Assembly (NCBI GenBank): GCA_964632945.1
Contig: CAZWCX010000019.1
Coordinates: 9,994-73,993, forward strand
DNA length: 64,000 bases
Direction of reading: 5' to 3'
DNA from: CAZWCX01 sp964632945
GTDB taxonomy: Bacteria > Planctomycetota > MHYJ01 > WSZJ01 > CAZWCX01
The notes beneath the pieces were generated by a model. It did no database searches. It had not been told where the DNA came from and saw only the letters and a list, made by a program, of their open reading frames with translations. Below are positions 18,628-28,428 of the stretch, piece by piece. Position numbers and translations under genes: made by a program. The stretch's first letter is position 1. Every line of letters starts with the position of its first letter.

Positions 18628-21084
18628 ATGGGAACCCTCCTCGAGAAACTCCTCGGCATTCAAGGCGCGGAGATCCCTCCGGGCTCGGAATGGGGCATCG
18701 CGTGGCGCAATCTGCCCGATCTCTGGCTCATCGTCCTGGTGCTGATCCCGACCGTGCTGCTGGTGACGACCTGGGTCTACCGGCATGAGAGCCGCTCGGC
18801 CGGCCGGGGCCCGAAACTTCTGCTCGGCGCCCTGCGCGCGCTGGTTCTGCTCCTCGTGCTGCTGGTCCTCTTCGAGCCCGTCCTGTCGATCGAGACCTCG
18901 ACCACCAAGGAAACCACGGTGGTGTTCCTGATCGACGAGTCGGCGAGCATGAGCATCAAGGACCGCCTGACCGGCGCGGAGGAGCGGCTCAAGGCGGCCC
19001 GCGCGACCGGGATCGTGCCGATGTCGTCCGGCTCGCTCGCCGCCGCGGATGAGTCGGCGCTCGATGCGTTGACCCGAATCGATCTCGTCAACCGCACGCT
19101 GGCGAACACGAACCTGGGCGTGATCGAGACGATCCGCAAGCGGCACAAGGTGCAGGTGTTCTCCTTCTCCGGCGCGCTCGTGCGCGATCCGGAGGTCGGC
19201 ACGCTCGAGGCGACGGGGAACGAGTCGGGCATCGGGGAGGCGATCGTCAACGCTCTCAAGGAGATGCAGAGCCAGATCGTGGTCGCCATGGTGCTGATCT
19301 CCGACGGTCGAAACACCAAGGGGGTGAACCCCATCGACGTCGCCGGGACGACCCTGCAGCGGGACTATGCGGTGCCCGTGTACACCATCGGCGTGGGCAA
19401 TCCGCGCGAGCCGCGCGACATCGAGCTCAAGCAGATGGAAGGGCCGGACGTGGCGCTCGCCAAGGACATCGTCCTTTTCACCTTCCGCGTCCGCAGTCCG
19501 GGTTTCGCGGGACAGGAGGTCGAGGTTACCCTCCAGCAGGGCGACGGCACCGACGCCGACCCGGTCGTGGAGCGTAAGACCATCACGCTTGAGGGGGGGG
19601 AGAACGACCAGGAAGTGCAGATCTCGTACAAGCCCGAGGAAAAGGGACAGTTCGTCTGCTCGATCGCGATCCCGGCACAGCCGGACGAACTGATCGTGGA
19701 AAACAACGTCATCCGGCGCGAGATCCAGGTCGTCGATCACAAGATCAAGGTCCTCTACGTGGACGGGTACCCGCGCTGGGAGTACCGGTATCTCAAAAAT
19801 GCCCTCGTCCGCGACGAGTCGGTCGAGGTGTGGGTGCTCCTGCAAAGCGCCGATCCGGGCTTTCCCCAGGAAGGGTCCCGGAACGTGAAGCCGATCAGCG
19901 AGTTCCCTCCCGACCTCAAGGATCTGCTGCAGTACGACGTGATCATCTTCGGCGACGTCGATCCCAACGGGGCCTATCTGCCCATCCTGCAGCCCGAAAA
20001 GACGCTCGAGAACATCGCCGAGTTCGTGGAGAACTTCGGCGGCGGCTTCGCCATGATCGCGGGGAGCCAGGATTGCCCCCGATCGTATCGCGGCACGGCG
20101 GTGGCGAAGGTCCTGCCGATCATTCCGAACGAAGATTTCGACGGACTGGATTCGTCGCCCCGCTCCGAGCGCGTCCCGCTCAAGCTCACCCTTTCCGGCC
20201 GCGAGCATCCGATCACCCAGCTGGAGCTCGAGCCGGACAAGAACGTCGAACTGTGGGAGGACCGCGACGGCCAGAACGACGGACTGCCCGGAATCTTCTG
20301 GTACTACCCGGTCAAGCGGGTGAAGTCGGGCGCCTCCGTCCTGGTGGCGCGCAACAGCCCGACCGATGCCAACCTCGACCCGATCGTCGCCGTCCAGCAA
20401 GTGGGTCGCGGGCGCACCATGTTCGTGGCGACGGACGAGACCTGGCGCTGGCGCTTCGTGCGCGGCGACAAGTACTTCTACGCCTTCTGGCGGGAGAGCC
20501 TGTCCTGGCTCCGCGGCGGCCGACTGCTCGGCAGCAAGCGATTCTCTCTCGAAGTTTCCCCGGAGACCTGCGGCCCCAATGACACGGTAAAGATCTTCGC
20601 CCGCGTCTACGATGCCGAGTATCGGCCGGTCGATGACGCCACCTATCCCTGCACGGTGGAGTTGCCCGGGGTGGAGACGCAGGAAATCGAGCTGCGCGCC
20701 ACGGGCAAGCAGCCCGGCCGCTACGCCGGGGAGTACAAGCCCCGGGACTTGGGGACCTACTCCCTGGCCATCGGTCCCCAGGGATTGGGAGTGGAGAAGG
20801 ACCGCGCCACCGCCCAGTTCAAGGTGGTCTTCCCCAACCGTGAGTTTGAGCAGCCGTCGCTTGATCGGGATACGCTGGAAACCGTCGCGGAGCGAAGCGG
20901 CGGCGTGTTTCTGCCCATCTTCGACATCGACAAGCTGCCCGAGCAGGTGCAGCGACGCGGCGAAGCCACCAGCACGATGATCACCCGGGAGTACGACCTG
21001 TGGGATTCGCCGCTTCTGTACCTGCTGTTCACGGCCTTGATCACGCTGGAGTGGGTGATCCGGAAGCGGTTCCGGCTGCTCTAG
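18628..21084 (+). CDS. VWA and glutamine-amidotransferase-like membrane protein
   Basis: The protein has 818 residues; ATG at 18628 lies 4 nt after the preceding stop with GGAGG 7 nt upstream. Two N-terminal helices (about 30-50 and 62-82) precede a VWA domain with DESASMS (about 104). A beta domain follows, then an amidotransferase-like fold starting KVLYVDGYPRWEYRY (about 374) and including ENFGGGFAMIAGS. No catalytic Cys-His-Glu triad is evident. A C-terminal membrane helix (about 792-810) ends the protein. It is the second VWA partner of the MoxR module. Confidence 0.88.
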   Translation: MGTLLEKLLGIQGAEIPPGSEWGIAWRNLPDLWLIVLVLIPTVLLVTTWVYRHESRSAGRGPKLLLGALRALVLLLVLLVLFEPVLSIETSTTKETTVVFLIDESASMSIKDRLTGAEERLKAARATGIVPMSSGSLAAADESALDALTRIDLVNRTLANTNLGVIETIRKRHKVQVFSFSGALVRDPEVGTLEATGNESGIGEAIVNALKEMQSQIVVAMVLISDGRNTKGVNPIDVAGTTLQRDYAVPVYTIGVGNPREPRDIELKQMEGPDVALAKDIVLFTFRVRSPGFAGQEVEVTLQQGDGTDADPVVERKTITLEGGENDQEVQISYKPEEKGQFVCSIAIPAQPDELIVENNVIRREIQVVDHKIKVLYVDGYPRWEYRYLKNALVRDESVEVWVLLQSADPGFPQEGSRNVKPISEFPPDLKDLLQYDVIIFGDVDPNGAYLPILQPEKTLENIAEFVENFGGGFAMIAGSQDCPRSYRGTAVAKVLPIIPNEDFDGLDSSPRSERVPLKLTLSGREHPITQLELEPDKNVELWEDRDGQNDGLPGIFWYYPVKRVKSGASVLVARNSPTDANLDPIVAVQQVGRGRTMFVATDETWRWRFVRGDKYFYAFWRESLSWLRGGRLLGSKRFSLEVSPETCGPNDTVKIFARVYDAEYRPVDDATYPCTVELPGVETQEIELRATGKQPGRYAGEYKPRDLGTYSLAIGPQGLGVEKDRATAQFKVVFPNREFEQPSLDRDTLETVAERSGGVFLPIFDIDKLPEQVQRRGEATSTMITREYDLWDSPLLYLLFTALITLEWVIRKRFRLL

Positions 21085-21186
21085 CCCGGATGGTCCATGG
21101 AGCCGCGTCGGCGGCTTCGTGAAGAATCCGGGCCGGCGGTCAGGGAGGGGGAGGGGGTCGCAACGGCCAACCGGAGGAATTCCGCC

Positions 21187-24100
21187 GTGGATGAGAGAAT
21201 CGGCGCGCGCCGGGCGATCGCCCGGATCCTTGCGGCCCTTCTGACCGTGGCGTTCGGCATTGGGCTCGCGGACGACGCCCGGGCCCAGCCGTCGCCGTCC
21301 GAGGACGAAAACGGGGAACGGGAAGCGGAGCAGGGGAACTACCCGCTTTCCAAGGCCCATGTGCCGGAGGTCGACCGCGCGACCGCCAAGATCAACCAGG
21401 CGCGGGAGGCGGCCGAGCGCAAGAGCTGGCCGCTGGCTGTGCGCAACCTGCAGCAGGTGCTGGAGCAGTATCCGCAGTACGTCGTGGAGTTGAAGGAGCG
21501 CAGCGGACATTTCCAGGGCGTGCGCGAATACTGCACGCAGCGGCTGCGCGAGATGCCCCCCGAGGCGCTGGCCGTGTACCGCGAGCTGTTCGACGAACGG
21601 GCGCGGACGCGGTACCAGGAGGCGATGCGCACGGTCGATCGCCGGCGACTCCGGGAAGTGGCGGAAACCTGGCCGCTTTCGGGGTGGGCGCATCGGGCCG
21701 CCGGCGTGCTCGGATCCCTGCTGCTGGAAGAGGGGGCGCTGCGGGAGGCGATCCCGTTCCTCGAACTGGCGTGCGCGAGCGACCTGCCGGAGATCGCCCG
21801 GCGCTGGTTCCTGCCGTTGGCGTCGGCGTACACGCGAATCGGGGACCGATCCCGGCTCGAACGCCTGGCGGAGCGGTTCCTGCAGACGGTGGGCGACACC
21901 AGCCTGCTGGCGGGCGGCAACCCGATCGACGTGGCGCGTACCATCAAGGAATGGGCGGGGCGAATCGCCGTGCCGGCCGTGGCCGCGTCCACCCGGCCGG
22001 CCTGGGACCGCTGGGAGTGCTTCGGCGGCGATGCCACGCGCTCGCGGCCGCTTTCCCCCTCGCTCGATCTCCCAGAAAAACGCTGGCAGGCCACCATTCC
22101 GCAGGGCGCGACCCCGACCCACTTCAACCGCGAATTCATCCGGGAGCAGTTCACCCCCACCGGCGAAGAGACCTACACGCCGTATTTCCCGGTCGTCTCC
22201 GACGGGGTGGTTTACGTGCACAACGACGTTCAGGTGCTGGCCTTCGAGCTCCTGGCCTCCCAGCATGGAGGACGCAAGCTGTGGGCCTTCCCGACGCCGC
22301 CGCGGCTGCCGTCGACGGATGTGATCTTCGAGCAGCACGCCATCCACACGGCGACGCTGGTCGACGGACGGCTGTTCGTGAACCTGGTCTGGACCCGGAG
22401 CGAAGCCGAACGCCAGCTCGACTGGCTCGACGTGAAGCTGCCGCTGCCGAATCGAGCCCTGATTGCGCTGGACGCGCAATCCGGGCGGTTCCTCTGGCGT
22501 CTCGGCGGGACCCGGGCGAGCGAGGGGGGCGAAGAATTCGCCGATCGCGCGTCGGTGGCGTCCGCGCCCGCGGCCGTCGGAGGCGATCTCTATGCCGGCG
22601 CCGTGTATCAGGCCAACGCGACGAACCCGATCGAGCACTACGTCTGCAAGGTCGACGCCGCCACCGGCGAGTTGGCCTGGCGGACCAACGTCTGCTCCGG
22701 ATTCCTCGAGATGAACCTGTTCAACAACCCGACGCGCGAATCGGTGGGGACGCCGGTTACCGTGTACCAGGATCTGGCCCTCTATTGCACGAACATGGGG
22801 GTCGTCGCCGCGGTGGATACCCGCACCGGACGCGTGCGCTGGCTCCGTCGCTACCGGCAGCTGCCGATCGGACCGACCCGGGACATTCATTCGGAGCGCA
22901 TGCCTGCCTCCTGGGCGAACAACCCCATTCTCGTCCACGAGGGCCGCATGTTCGTCGCGCCGACCGATTCACCCTACCTCTACGCGTACGACGTGGAAAC
23001 AGGCCGGGAGCTGTGGTCACGCATCCGCAACCAGTACGAGGCGCGACAGGCGGGCGTGGACCAGGAGCGATTCCTCCTCGGCATCCTGCGCGAGACCCTG
23101 ATCCTGTCCGGGGAGACCGTCATCGCCCTCGACCTCGGGACCGGTCGCAAGCGGTGGACCTGGAGGCCCCCGGAGTCCAATGACCGGATCCTCGGTCGTG
23201 GCGCCTGCACGCGCGAACACGTGTACGTGCCGACCCGCTTCAAGCTGCACCGGCTCAACCCCGAAGGGCGGGAACAGGCCGCCTTCAAGTGGTACGAGCG
23301 GGACGCCGGGAACGTGCTCATCGCGGACAACGTGCTGTTGAGCGCGACGCCGCGCATGATCATCTCGTTCTTCTCGATGGAGAGCATCGAGCGACAGATT
23401 GCGGAGGAATTGGCCAAAAATCCCGACGACCCCTACCTTCGTTATCGCGTGGGGCTGAGCCACCAGAAGGCGGATCGCTGGCAGGAGGCGACGAAGTCCT
23501 TCGAGGAGGCGATCCGGTTGGGCGAAAAGCGCGCCGACCGGGCGGCGATCCTGGCGGCGGACAACGCGCGCCAGGCCCTGTACCGCATGTACATCGACCT
23601 CGGGCGCCAGGCCTGGGACCGCCGAAATCGCAAGGAGTCCCTGGAGCATTTCGCGCGGGCGAAGACCTGGGCGCGGGACGACGCCGCGGTGGTCGAAATC
23701 GCCTTCACCGTGGCGGCGCTGCTCCACGAGGCGGATTCGCATGCCGAGTCGATCGTGGAACTCCAGGGGGTGATCGACCGCCATCCGGACGTGCCTTACG
23801 CGCGCGGCACGGCCCGGGAGTACGCCCGGGACCACATCCAGGTCATTCTGAATGCCGTCGGGAGGGCGCCGTACGCCCCCTTCGAGGAGCAGGCGCGTTC
23901 GCTCCTGGCCGCGGCGGACCGCAGCGGTCTGGTCGACGACCATGCGCGGGTCGTGCGCCGCTTCCCCAACAGTGTCGCCGCGGAGACGGCGCTCCTGCGC
24001 TCCGCGGAGATCCTCTACCGGGCGGAATTGATCTCGGACGCCCTGGAACAGATGGGCCTCCTCCTCGAGTACCGGCAGTCGACCCTCTTGCCGGAGGCGT

Positions 24101-25506
24101 ACCGACTCCTGGTCATCAGCCACGAGAAGCGCGGCACCTTCACTTCGGCGCGCACCTATCTGATGCAGCTGATCCGCAAGTTCCCCGATGCGCGTATCTC
24201 GGGCGACGCGGGCATGATCACCGCCCGTGAGTTCGTCCAGCAGCGTCTCCGGCGGCCGGAGTACCAGCAGATCGCGGGCGCGGGACGCCGCCGCGAACTC
24301 GGCGCGCCCCTGCGTCAGGCCTGGATCTGGTCGGACGTCGGCTCGAGCGACTTGTGCCTGCTGACACCCGGCGGGCCGATGCCGCGGGAGGCGACCGACC
24401 TCGTCTTCGTGGCCTCGCGCGGAGTGGTCCGCGCCTTCCGCTGGAACACCGGAGAGGAAGTGTGGCGCGCCCAGACCGAGAAGGCGCAGCTGGCCTCCAA
24501 GTGCGTGTTCTTCGACCAGAATCTCGTCCTCGCGGGGCCGACCACGCTGTTCGCCCTTTCGGTCAAGGACGGACGCGAGCAGTGGCGAATCGAACTCGAC
24601 GAGTTCTATACGCAGGACCTCAAGATCGGGGAGGGGTTGCTCTTCCTCAGCGTCCACAACCGCGTGAGCCGCGACGTCATGCGCCTGCTCGCCCTCGACG
24701 CGGCCTCCGGGCGGGAGATGTGGAGCTTCCCGTACCGCGGCGATCTGCTCGAGGGGTTCTTCGTCGGCGAGGAATTCGTGATCGTACCGACCTCGCCCAA
24801 AGACCTGACGGTGCTGGACCGGGAAAAGGGAACACAGGTATCGACGATCAGCCTGCCCGGCCGCTATCTCCGCCTGGTCCAGCCGGGACCCTCGCAGCTG
24901 GTGGCGATGACCTCGCGCAACGCGCTTTCCTGCTGGGACGTCGCCACCGGAAAGCGGGCCTGGCAACAGGAGACCGGGCTGATCGCGCCGGACACGCTGC
25001 TGACCAACCAGAACGTCATCGCGTTCGTGGAACGATCCGACAGCAACCTCCACCAACCGGTCCTGGTCGTCCTCGATCCCGCGTCCGGGAAGCGGCTTCT
25101 GTACACCAAGGCGTCGGACGGCGATTTCCCCGCTCACGCGGCGATCGACGAGAACGCAGTCTATGTGATCTTCCGCGAACGCACGGCGCGGGACCGGATT
25201 TACGTGAGCGCCTTCTCGTTGCAGGACGGACAGCGCCAGTGGATGGCGCCGCGGGTGGGCAAGGGATCCATGCAGCTCGTCAATCCGATCCTGAGCGCGC
25301 AGAGTTTCATCCTCAACGGCGCCGTCCTCGAACAGATGGGAGGCCGATGGTCTCCGGTGTCGGCGGTCATCAATCGGTCCGACGGCACCCATCTGCAGGA
25401 ACTGACCCCGGACTCGGTAGCCCAGGGAACCCCGGTCATGACCGCCGAGAACGGGGTGTTCGCGTTCGTTCACGGCGGACAGTTGTTCGTCTTCGTCGGG
25501 GAATGA
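21187..25506 (+). CDS. Giant secreted PQQ-like beta-propeller/TPR protein
   Basis: The protein has 1439 residues from a GTG at 21187 (GGAGGA 8 nt upstream). The ATG at 21097 would put a charged, unstructured leader before the signal peptide. The signal peptide is ARILAALLTVAFGIGLADDA. Helical repeats occupy about 55-260. A first PQQ-like propeller runs from about 270 to 730 with blades such as GVVAAVDTRTGRVRWLRRY and SPYLYAYDVETGRELW. TPRs span about 740-1015. A second propeller region covers about 1030-1439 (LLALDAASGREMWSFPYRG). It resembles an enlarged version of the protein at 11911-14295. It likely works in the cell envelope with the VWA/MoxR proteins, as inferred from gene order. Confidence 0.85.
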   Translation: MDERIGARRAIARILAALLTVAFGIGLADDARAQPSPSEDENGEREAEQGNYPLSKAHVPEVDRATAKINQAREAAERKSWPLAVRNLQQVLEQYPQYVVELKERSGHFQGVREYCTQRLREMPPEALAVYRELFDERARTRYQEAMRTVDRRRLREVAETWPLSGWAHRAAGVLGSLLLEEGALREAIPFLELACASDLPEIARRWFLPLASAYTRIGDRSRLERLAERFLQTVGDTSLLAGGNPIDVARTIKEWAGRIAVPAVAASTRPAWDRWECFGGDATRSRPLSPSLDLPEKRWQATIPQGATPTHFNREFIREQFTPTGEETYTPYFPVVSDGVVYVHNDVQVLAFELLASQHGGRKLWAFPTPPRLPSTDVIFEQHAIHTATLVDGRLFVNLVWTRSEAERQLDWLDVKLPLPNRALIALDAQSGRFLWRLGGTRASEGGEEFADRASVASAPAAVGGDLYAGAVYQANATNPIEHYVCKVDAATGELAWRTNVCSGFLEMNLFNNPTRESVGTPVTVYQDLALYCTNMGVVAAVDTRTGRVRWLRRYRQLPIGPTRDIHSERMPASWANNPILVHEGRMFVAPTDSPYLYAYDVETGRELWSRIRNQYEARQAGVDQERFLLGILRETLILSGETVIALDLGTGRKRWTWRPPESNDRILGRGACTREHVYVPTRFKLHRLNPEGREQAAFKWYERDAGNVLIADNVLLSATPRMIISFFSMESIERQIAEELAKNPDDPYLRYRVGLSHQKADRWQEATKSFEEAIRLGEKRADRAAILAADNARQALYRMYIDLGRQAWDRRNRKESLEHFARAKTWARDDAAVVEIAFTVAALLHEADSHAESIVELQGVIDRHPDVPYARGTAREYARDHIQVILNAVGRAPYAPFEEQARSLLAAADRSGLVDDHARVVRRFPNSVAAETALLRSAEILYRAELISDALEQMGLLLEYRQSTLLPEAYRLLVISHEKRGTFTSARTYLMQLIRKFPDARISGDAGMITAREFVQQRLRRPEYQQIAGAGRRRELGAPLRQAWIWSDVGSSDLCLLTPGGPMPREATDLVFVASRGVVRAFRWNTGEEVWRAQTEKAQLASKCVFFDQNLVLAGPTTLFALSVKDGREQWRIELDEFYTQDLKIGEGLLFLSVHNRVSRDVMRLLALDAASGREMWSFPYRGDLLEGFFVGEEFVIVPTSPKDLTVLDREKGTQVSTISLPGRYLRLVQPGPSQLVAMTSRNALSCWDVATGKRAWQQETGLIAPDTLLTNQNVIAFVERSDSNLHQPVLVVLDPASGKRLLYTKASDGDFPAHAAIDENAVYVIFRERTARDRIYVSAFSLQDGQRQWMAPRVGKGSMQLVNPILSAQSFILNGAVLEQMGGRWSPVSAVINRSDGTHLQELTPDSVAQGTPVMTAENGVFAFVHGGQLFVFVGE

Positions 25507-25551
25507 GGACCCACCGAAGATCCGCCCTTTCGCGGGGGCCGCGCGAAACGA

Positions 25552-25557
25552 TATAAT
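25552..25557 (+). promoter_or_regulatory. Likely -10 element for the alpha/alpha-toroid gene
   Basis: A perfect TATAAT lies 34 nt before the ATG at 25591. No good -35 is visible at 16-18 nt spacing (TTTCGC is the nearest), so an activator may be needed. Confidence 0.5.
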
Positions 25558-25590
25558 GTCCGCGACCCGAAGAGCAGGAGCGAACGAATC

Positions 25591-26658
25591 ATGCGAACTC
25601 CCAGGATCCGGGGCGCCGCCCTCGCGCTGGGCGCGCTGTTGATCGCGGCCGCCGTTTCGTCGCCTCGCGCGGACGACGTCTCCGGCGTGACCGAAGAGTC
25701 GAAACTGGCCGTCGAGCGTGGATTGGCCTGGCTTGCGGCGCGACAGAACGACGACGGATCCTGGAGTTGCCGCGTCGGCTACAAGCTGAACGACAACTAC
25801 ATGGGCAAGGATGAGCACCACCACGTCGGCGTGACGGCGCTCGCCGGGATGGCCTTCCTGGCCCACGGGAACGTCCCCGGTCGCGGCCGGTACGGCGTTC
25901 AGGTGGCCAAGGCCCTGGACTTCATCCTCGAGGCCGCCAAGGTGCGCATGGATGGGTACATCACCGCCAACGGAACGCGCATGTATGAGCACGCGTTCTG
26001 CACGATGTTCCTGGGCGAAGTATACGGGATGAGCCCGCGTCCGGACGTGGCCGACGCGCTGCGCCGCGCCGTCGGGATCATCGTGCGCAGCCAGAATCCG
26101 GAGGGAGGATGGCGCTACCAGCCGTTCGCACGGGATGCCGATCTATCCATCACCGTCTCCACCCTCCAGGGGCTGCGCGCGGCGCGCAACGTCGGCATCA
26201 CCGTCGATGCGAACTGCATCGCCAAGGCCATGGAATACGTGAAACGCTGCGGACGCAAGAGCCGGGACGGCAGCTTCGCCTACCAGGACCTGCCCACCCA
26301 CCAGACCCGCTTCACGTTCGCCCTCACCGCCGCCGGCGTGACCTCCCTCTTCAGCGGAGGGCTGTACGACGCGACCGAGGCGAAGCGCGGCCTCGAGTAC
26401 CTGCGCCTGCACACCCGAGATCTGCGGATGGGCGAATACCACTTCTATTACGGACACTACTACGCAGCCCAGGCGCTCTACCAGGGGGGGCCGCGGTACT
26501 GGAACGACTACTTCAAGTACCTGCGGGAAGAGATCCTGCGCCATCAGAAGAAGGGGGACGGGAGCTGGGAGGATGACGTCGGCCCGACCTATGCCACGGC
26601 CATGGCGTGCCTGATCCTGCAGCTGCCGAACGAGTACCTGCCCATCTTCCAGCGATAG
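25591..26658 (+). CDS. Secreted squalene-cyclase/prenyltransferase-like alpha/alpha-toroid protein
   Basis: The protein has 355 residues with a signal peptide (about 1-27, ALALGALLIAAAVSSPRADD). Repeats with the QxxDGSW pattern are visible: ARQNDDGSWSCRVGY (about 50), RSQNPEGGWRYQP (about 170), KSRDGSFAYQ and KKGDGSWEDDVGPTYATAMA. These are the QW-type repeats of the terpenoid cyclase/prenyltransferase fold. The DXDD catalytic motif of squalene-hopene cyclase is not seen and the protein is about half the cyclase length, so a binding or structural role is likely. AGGAG precedes the ATG. It follows the PQQ/TPR gene but may have its own promoter. Confidence 0.82.
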   Translation: MRTPRIRGAALALGALLIAAAVSSPRADDVSGVTEESKLAVERGLAWLAARQNDDGSWSCRVGYKLNDNYMGKDEHHHVGVTALAGMAFLAHGNVPGRGRYGVQVAKALDFILEAAKVRMDGYITANGTRMYEHAFCTMFLGEVYGMSPRPDVADALRRAVGIIVRSQNPEGGWRYQPFARDADLSITVSTLQGLRAARNVGITVDANCIAKAMEYVKRCGRKSRDGSFAYQDLPTHQTRFTFALTAAGVTSLFSGGLYDATEAKRGLEYLRLHTRDLRMGEYHFYYGHYYAAQALYQGGPRYWNDYFKYLREEILRHQKKGDGSWEDDVGPTYATAMACLILQLPNEYLPIFQR

Positions 26659-26689
26659 CGGGGAAATCGCGAGCGATCGGGGAAAGGGG

Positions 26690-28186
26690 CTACCAGCGGC
26701 GGTTCGCCGACAGCCAGGCGCTCCAGGCCTCCGCGCACGTCTTCCAGGCTTCCGGGGTGTCCGCCTCGGGCGAGGCGATTCCCGCCGGACCGTTGAAGAC
26801 CAGCAACTGCTGGTGGGCCAGGGAATGGTCCGCATTATCGGGTGCGGTCAGGGCGTCGACCAGCCATTGGTTGACGACCTTCCCCGAATTCTGGTCCCAC
26901 CAGGCCGCCCATTCTTCCGGGGTGGCGAAGGTCCGCCCGGTGACCGTGCGCAGCGCCTCCATCCCTCGGCCTGCGGCAGCCGGATCGGCGGCTCCGGCGC
27001 GCACCATCTCCACCAGCGTGCCGGCGAACGCGGAGTGGCCGAGCAGCATCATCTTCTGCATCGCGGGGAAATAGAGCGGATCGGCGGGATCCCCGATCGC
27101 GCGCTGAATCACTCCCTGGGCGCCCGTCATCGGCTCGGGAAGGACCGAGGCGGCGGGGATCACGCTTCCGGGAGCCTCGAATTCCGGGTCCAGGGCCGTC
27201 ACCGCCCGCGGATCCGCGTAGAGATGCAACGCCTCCATCACGGCCGAGCGAATCATCAGGTCGGGATCGCCGAACGCCGTGTCCAGGGCCGAGAGACCCT
27301 CGCCCGAGGTGTACCCGCGCCGCGCGAGCAGGGCGATGCCCTTGATCGCCTTCGTGCGCGTGGATACGGGCAAGTCGGTCCGCCCGGCCAGCACCGCAAG
27401 GGCCGACAGCGCGGCCTGCTTCCGGTCCTTCAGGAGGGCGGCCAGCGACTCCAGCCCCCCCCCGACATTCTGCTCCACATCCTGGACGATCGGGAGGTCG
27501 GCCGGATCCACCGGCGGCCCCCCGTAGTTCCCCGATGCCAACGCGACCTTGGGGGGGGTGTTGCCCGACAGGTTGGGATCGGATTTCACCAGGTACCAAA
27601 TGCCGACGCCCAGCAATCCGCCCCCGATCAGCAAGCCGGCAATCAACTTCGCCATGCTCGACTTGATCGAGGTCTGCGGCTCGGGCAGCACCCACTGACC
27701 GGTGGACAGGTCCATCCCGCACGTGATGCACAGGATGTCGCCGACGTAGAGCGCCGCTCCGCATCCCGGGCACGGAAAGGTCTTCTTTCCCGTCGTCTTC
27801 CCCTGGTCCGGCAACGGGGAGAGCAGCCCTTCCGTTTTCTTGGCGGGCGTCCGGACCGAGCGCGTCCCCTCCTTGCTCTTGGACTTGGTGCGCGACTTCG
27901 CGCCCTCGGACTCCTCCTGGCGGGTCGGCAGCAGTTCGTCATCGCCGGCCTCCGCGGGTTTCACCGCGGGTATGCCGCCGGCCCGGCTCGACTTCCCGCG
28001 CCGCCGGGTATCCTCCTTGGACTTCTCCGACTTGCCGCTGCGAGCGCCGCTTCCCGGCTCGTCCGCGCTCTCGGACGCCGGCACCTTCAGCGGATTGCCG
28101 CACCCGGGGCAACGGATGCGCTTGCCGGCCAGTTCGGGCTTGACGCGGACTTCGCGGCCGCATTCGCAGTTGAATTCGATGCTCAT
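26690..28186 (-). CDS. Zinc-ribbon membrane protein with HEAT-like repeats
   Basis: The protein has 498 residues. It starts with a planctomycete-style zinc ribbon (FNCECGREVRVKPELAGKRI then CPGCG, residues 5-30), followed by a Lys/Ser/Glu-rich disordered linker and a second ribbon (CPGCG ... CITCG, about 143-162). One membrane helix (about 180-202, LIAGLLIGGGLLGVGIWYLV) leads to an extracytoplasmic helical domain of HEAT-like repeats (TAFGDPDLMIRSAVMEALHL). It reads convergently toward the toroid gene. The function is unknown. Confidence 0.75.
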   Translation of the reverse strand: MSIEFNCECGREVRVKPELAGKRIRCPGCGNPLKVPASESADEPGSGARSGKSEKSKEDTRRRGKSSRAGGIPAVKPAEAGDDELLPTRQEESEGAKSRTKSKSKEGTRSVRTPAKKTEGLLSPLPDQGKTTGKKTFPCPGCGAALYVGDILCITCGMDLSTGQWVLPEPQTSIKSSMAKLIAGLLIGGGLLGVGIWYLVKSDPNLSGNTPPKVALASGNYGGPPVDPADLPIVQDVEQNVGGGLESLAALLKDRKQAALSALAVLAGRTDLPVSTRTKAIKGIALLARRGYTSGEGLSALDTAFGDPDLMIRSAVMEALHLYADPRAVTALDPEFEAPGSVIPAASVLPEPMTGAQGVIQRAIGDPADPLYFPAMQKMMLLGHSAFAGTLVEMVRAGAADPAAAGRGMEALRTVTGRTFATPEEWAAWWDQNSGKVVNQWLVDALTAPDNADHSLAHQQLLVFNGPAGIASPEADTPEAWKTCAEAWSAWLSANRRW

Positions 28187-28284
28187 GGTGCTCCCCAGCA
28201 GCGCAGGTCCGAATGCGCCGTTCCGTCGGAACCGAAGGTGCGGTCGAGAGTTGCGATTGCGTGCCGACCCCGTCGATTCGGCTC

Positions 28285-28313
28285 ATTGTAGGCGTGCGGG
28301 GGGAGGCCTGCAA
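28285..28313 (-). promoter_or_regulatory. Promoter of the zinc-ribbon/HEAT gene
   Basis: On the minus strand TTGCAG and TACAAT are separated by 17 nt. The start codon at 28186 is about 90 nt downstream. Confidence 0.5.
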
Positions 28314-28365
28314 GCCAAATCACCGCTCGCGCCCGGTCGCGGGTTCGGCGGCCCCCTGGTTTCCC

Positions 28366-28395
28366 TTGCGCATGCCCGGTGCGGCCCGCTAGGGT
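28366..28395 (+). promoter_or_regulatory. Promoter of the receiver-PilZ gene
   Basis: TTGCGC (28366-28371) and TAGGGT (28390-28395) are 18 nt apart, 33 nt before the ATG. The -10 is weak. Confidence 0.35.
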
Positions 28396-28428
28396 AGGCG
28401 CGGAACGCAGAGGAACGGGAGTCTTCGC

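Noticed and set aside
18592..22938. A 1448-codon open frame on the minus strand and similar long antisense frames (for example opposite the genes at 23-26 kb and 16-18 kb)
   Set aside because: They lie opposite well-supported genes, are rich in Arg/His/Gly/Pro, have no domains, signals or ribosome-binding sites, and arise from GC-rich third positions.
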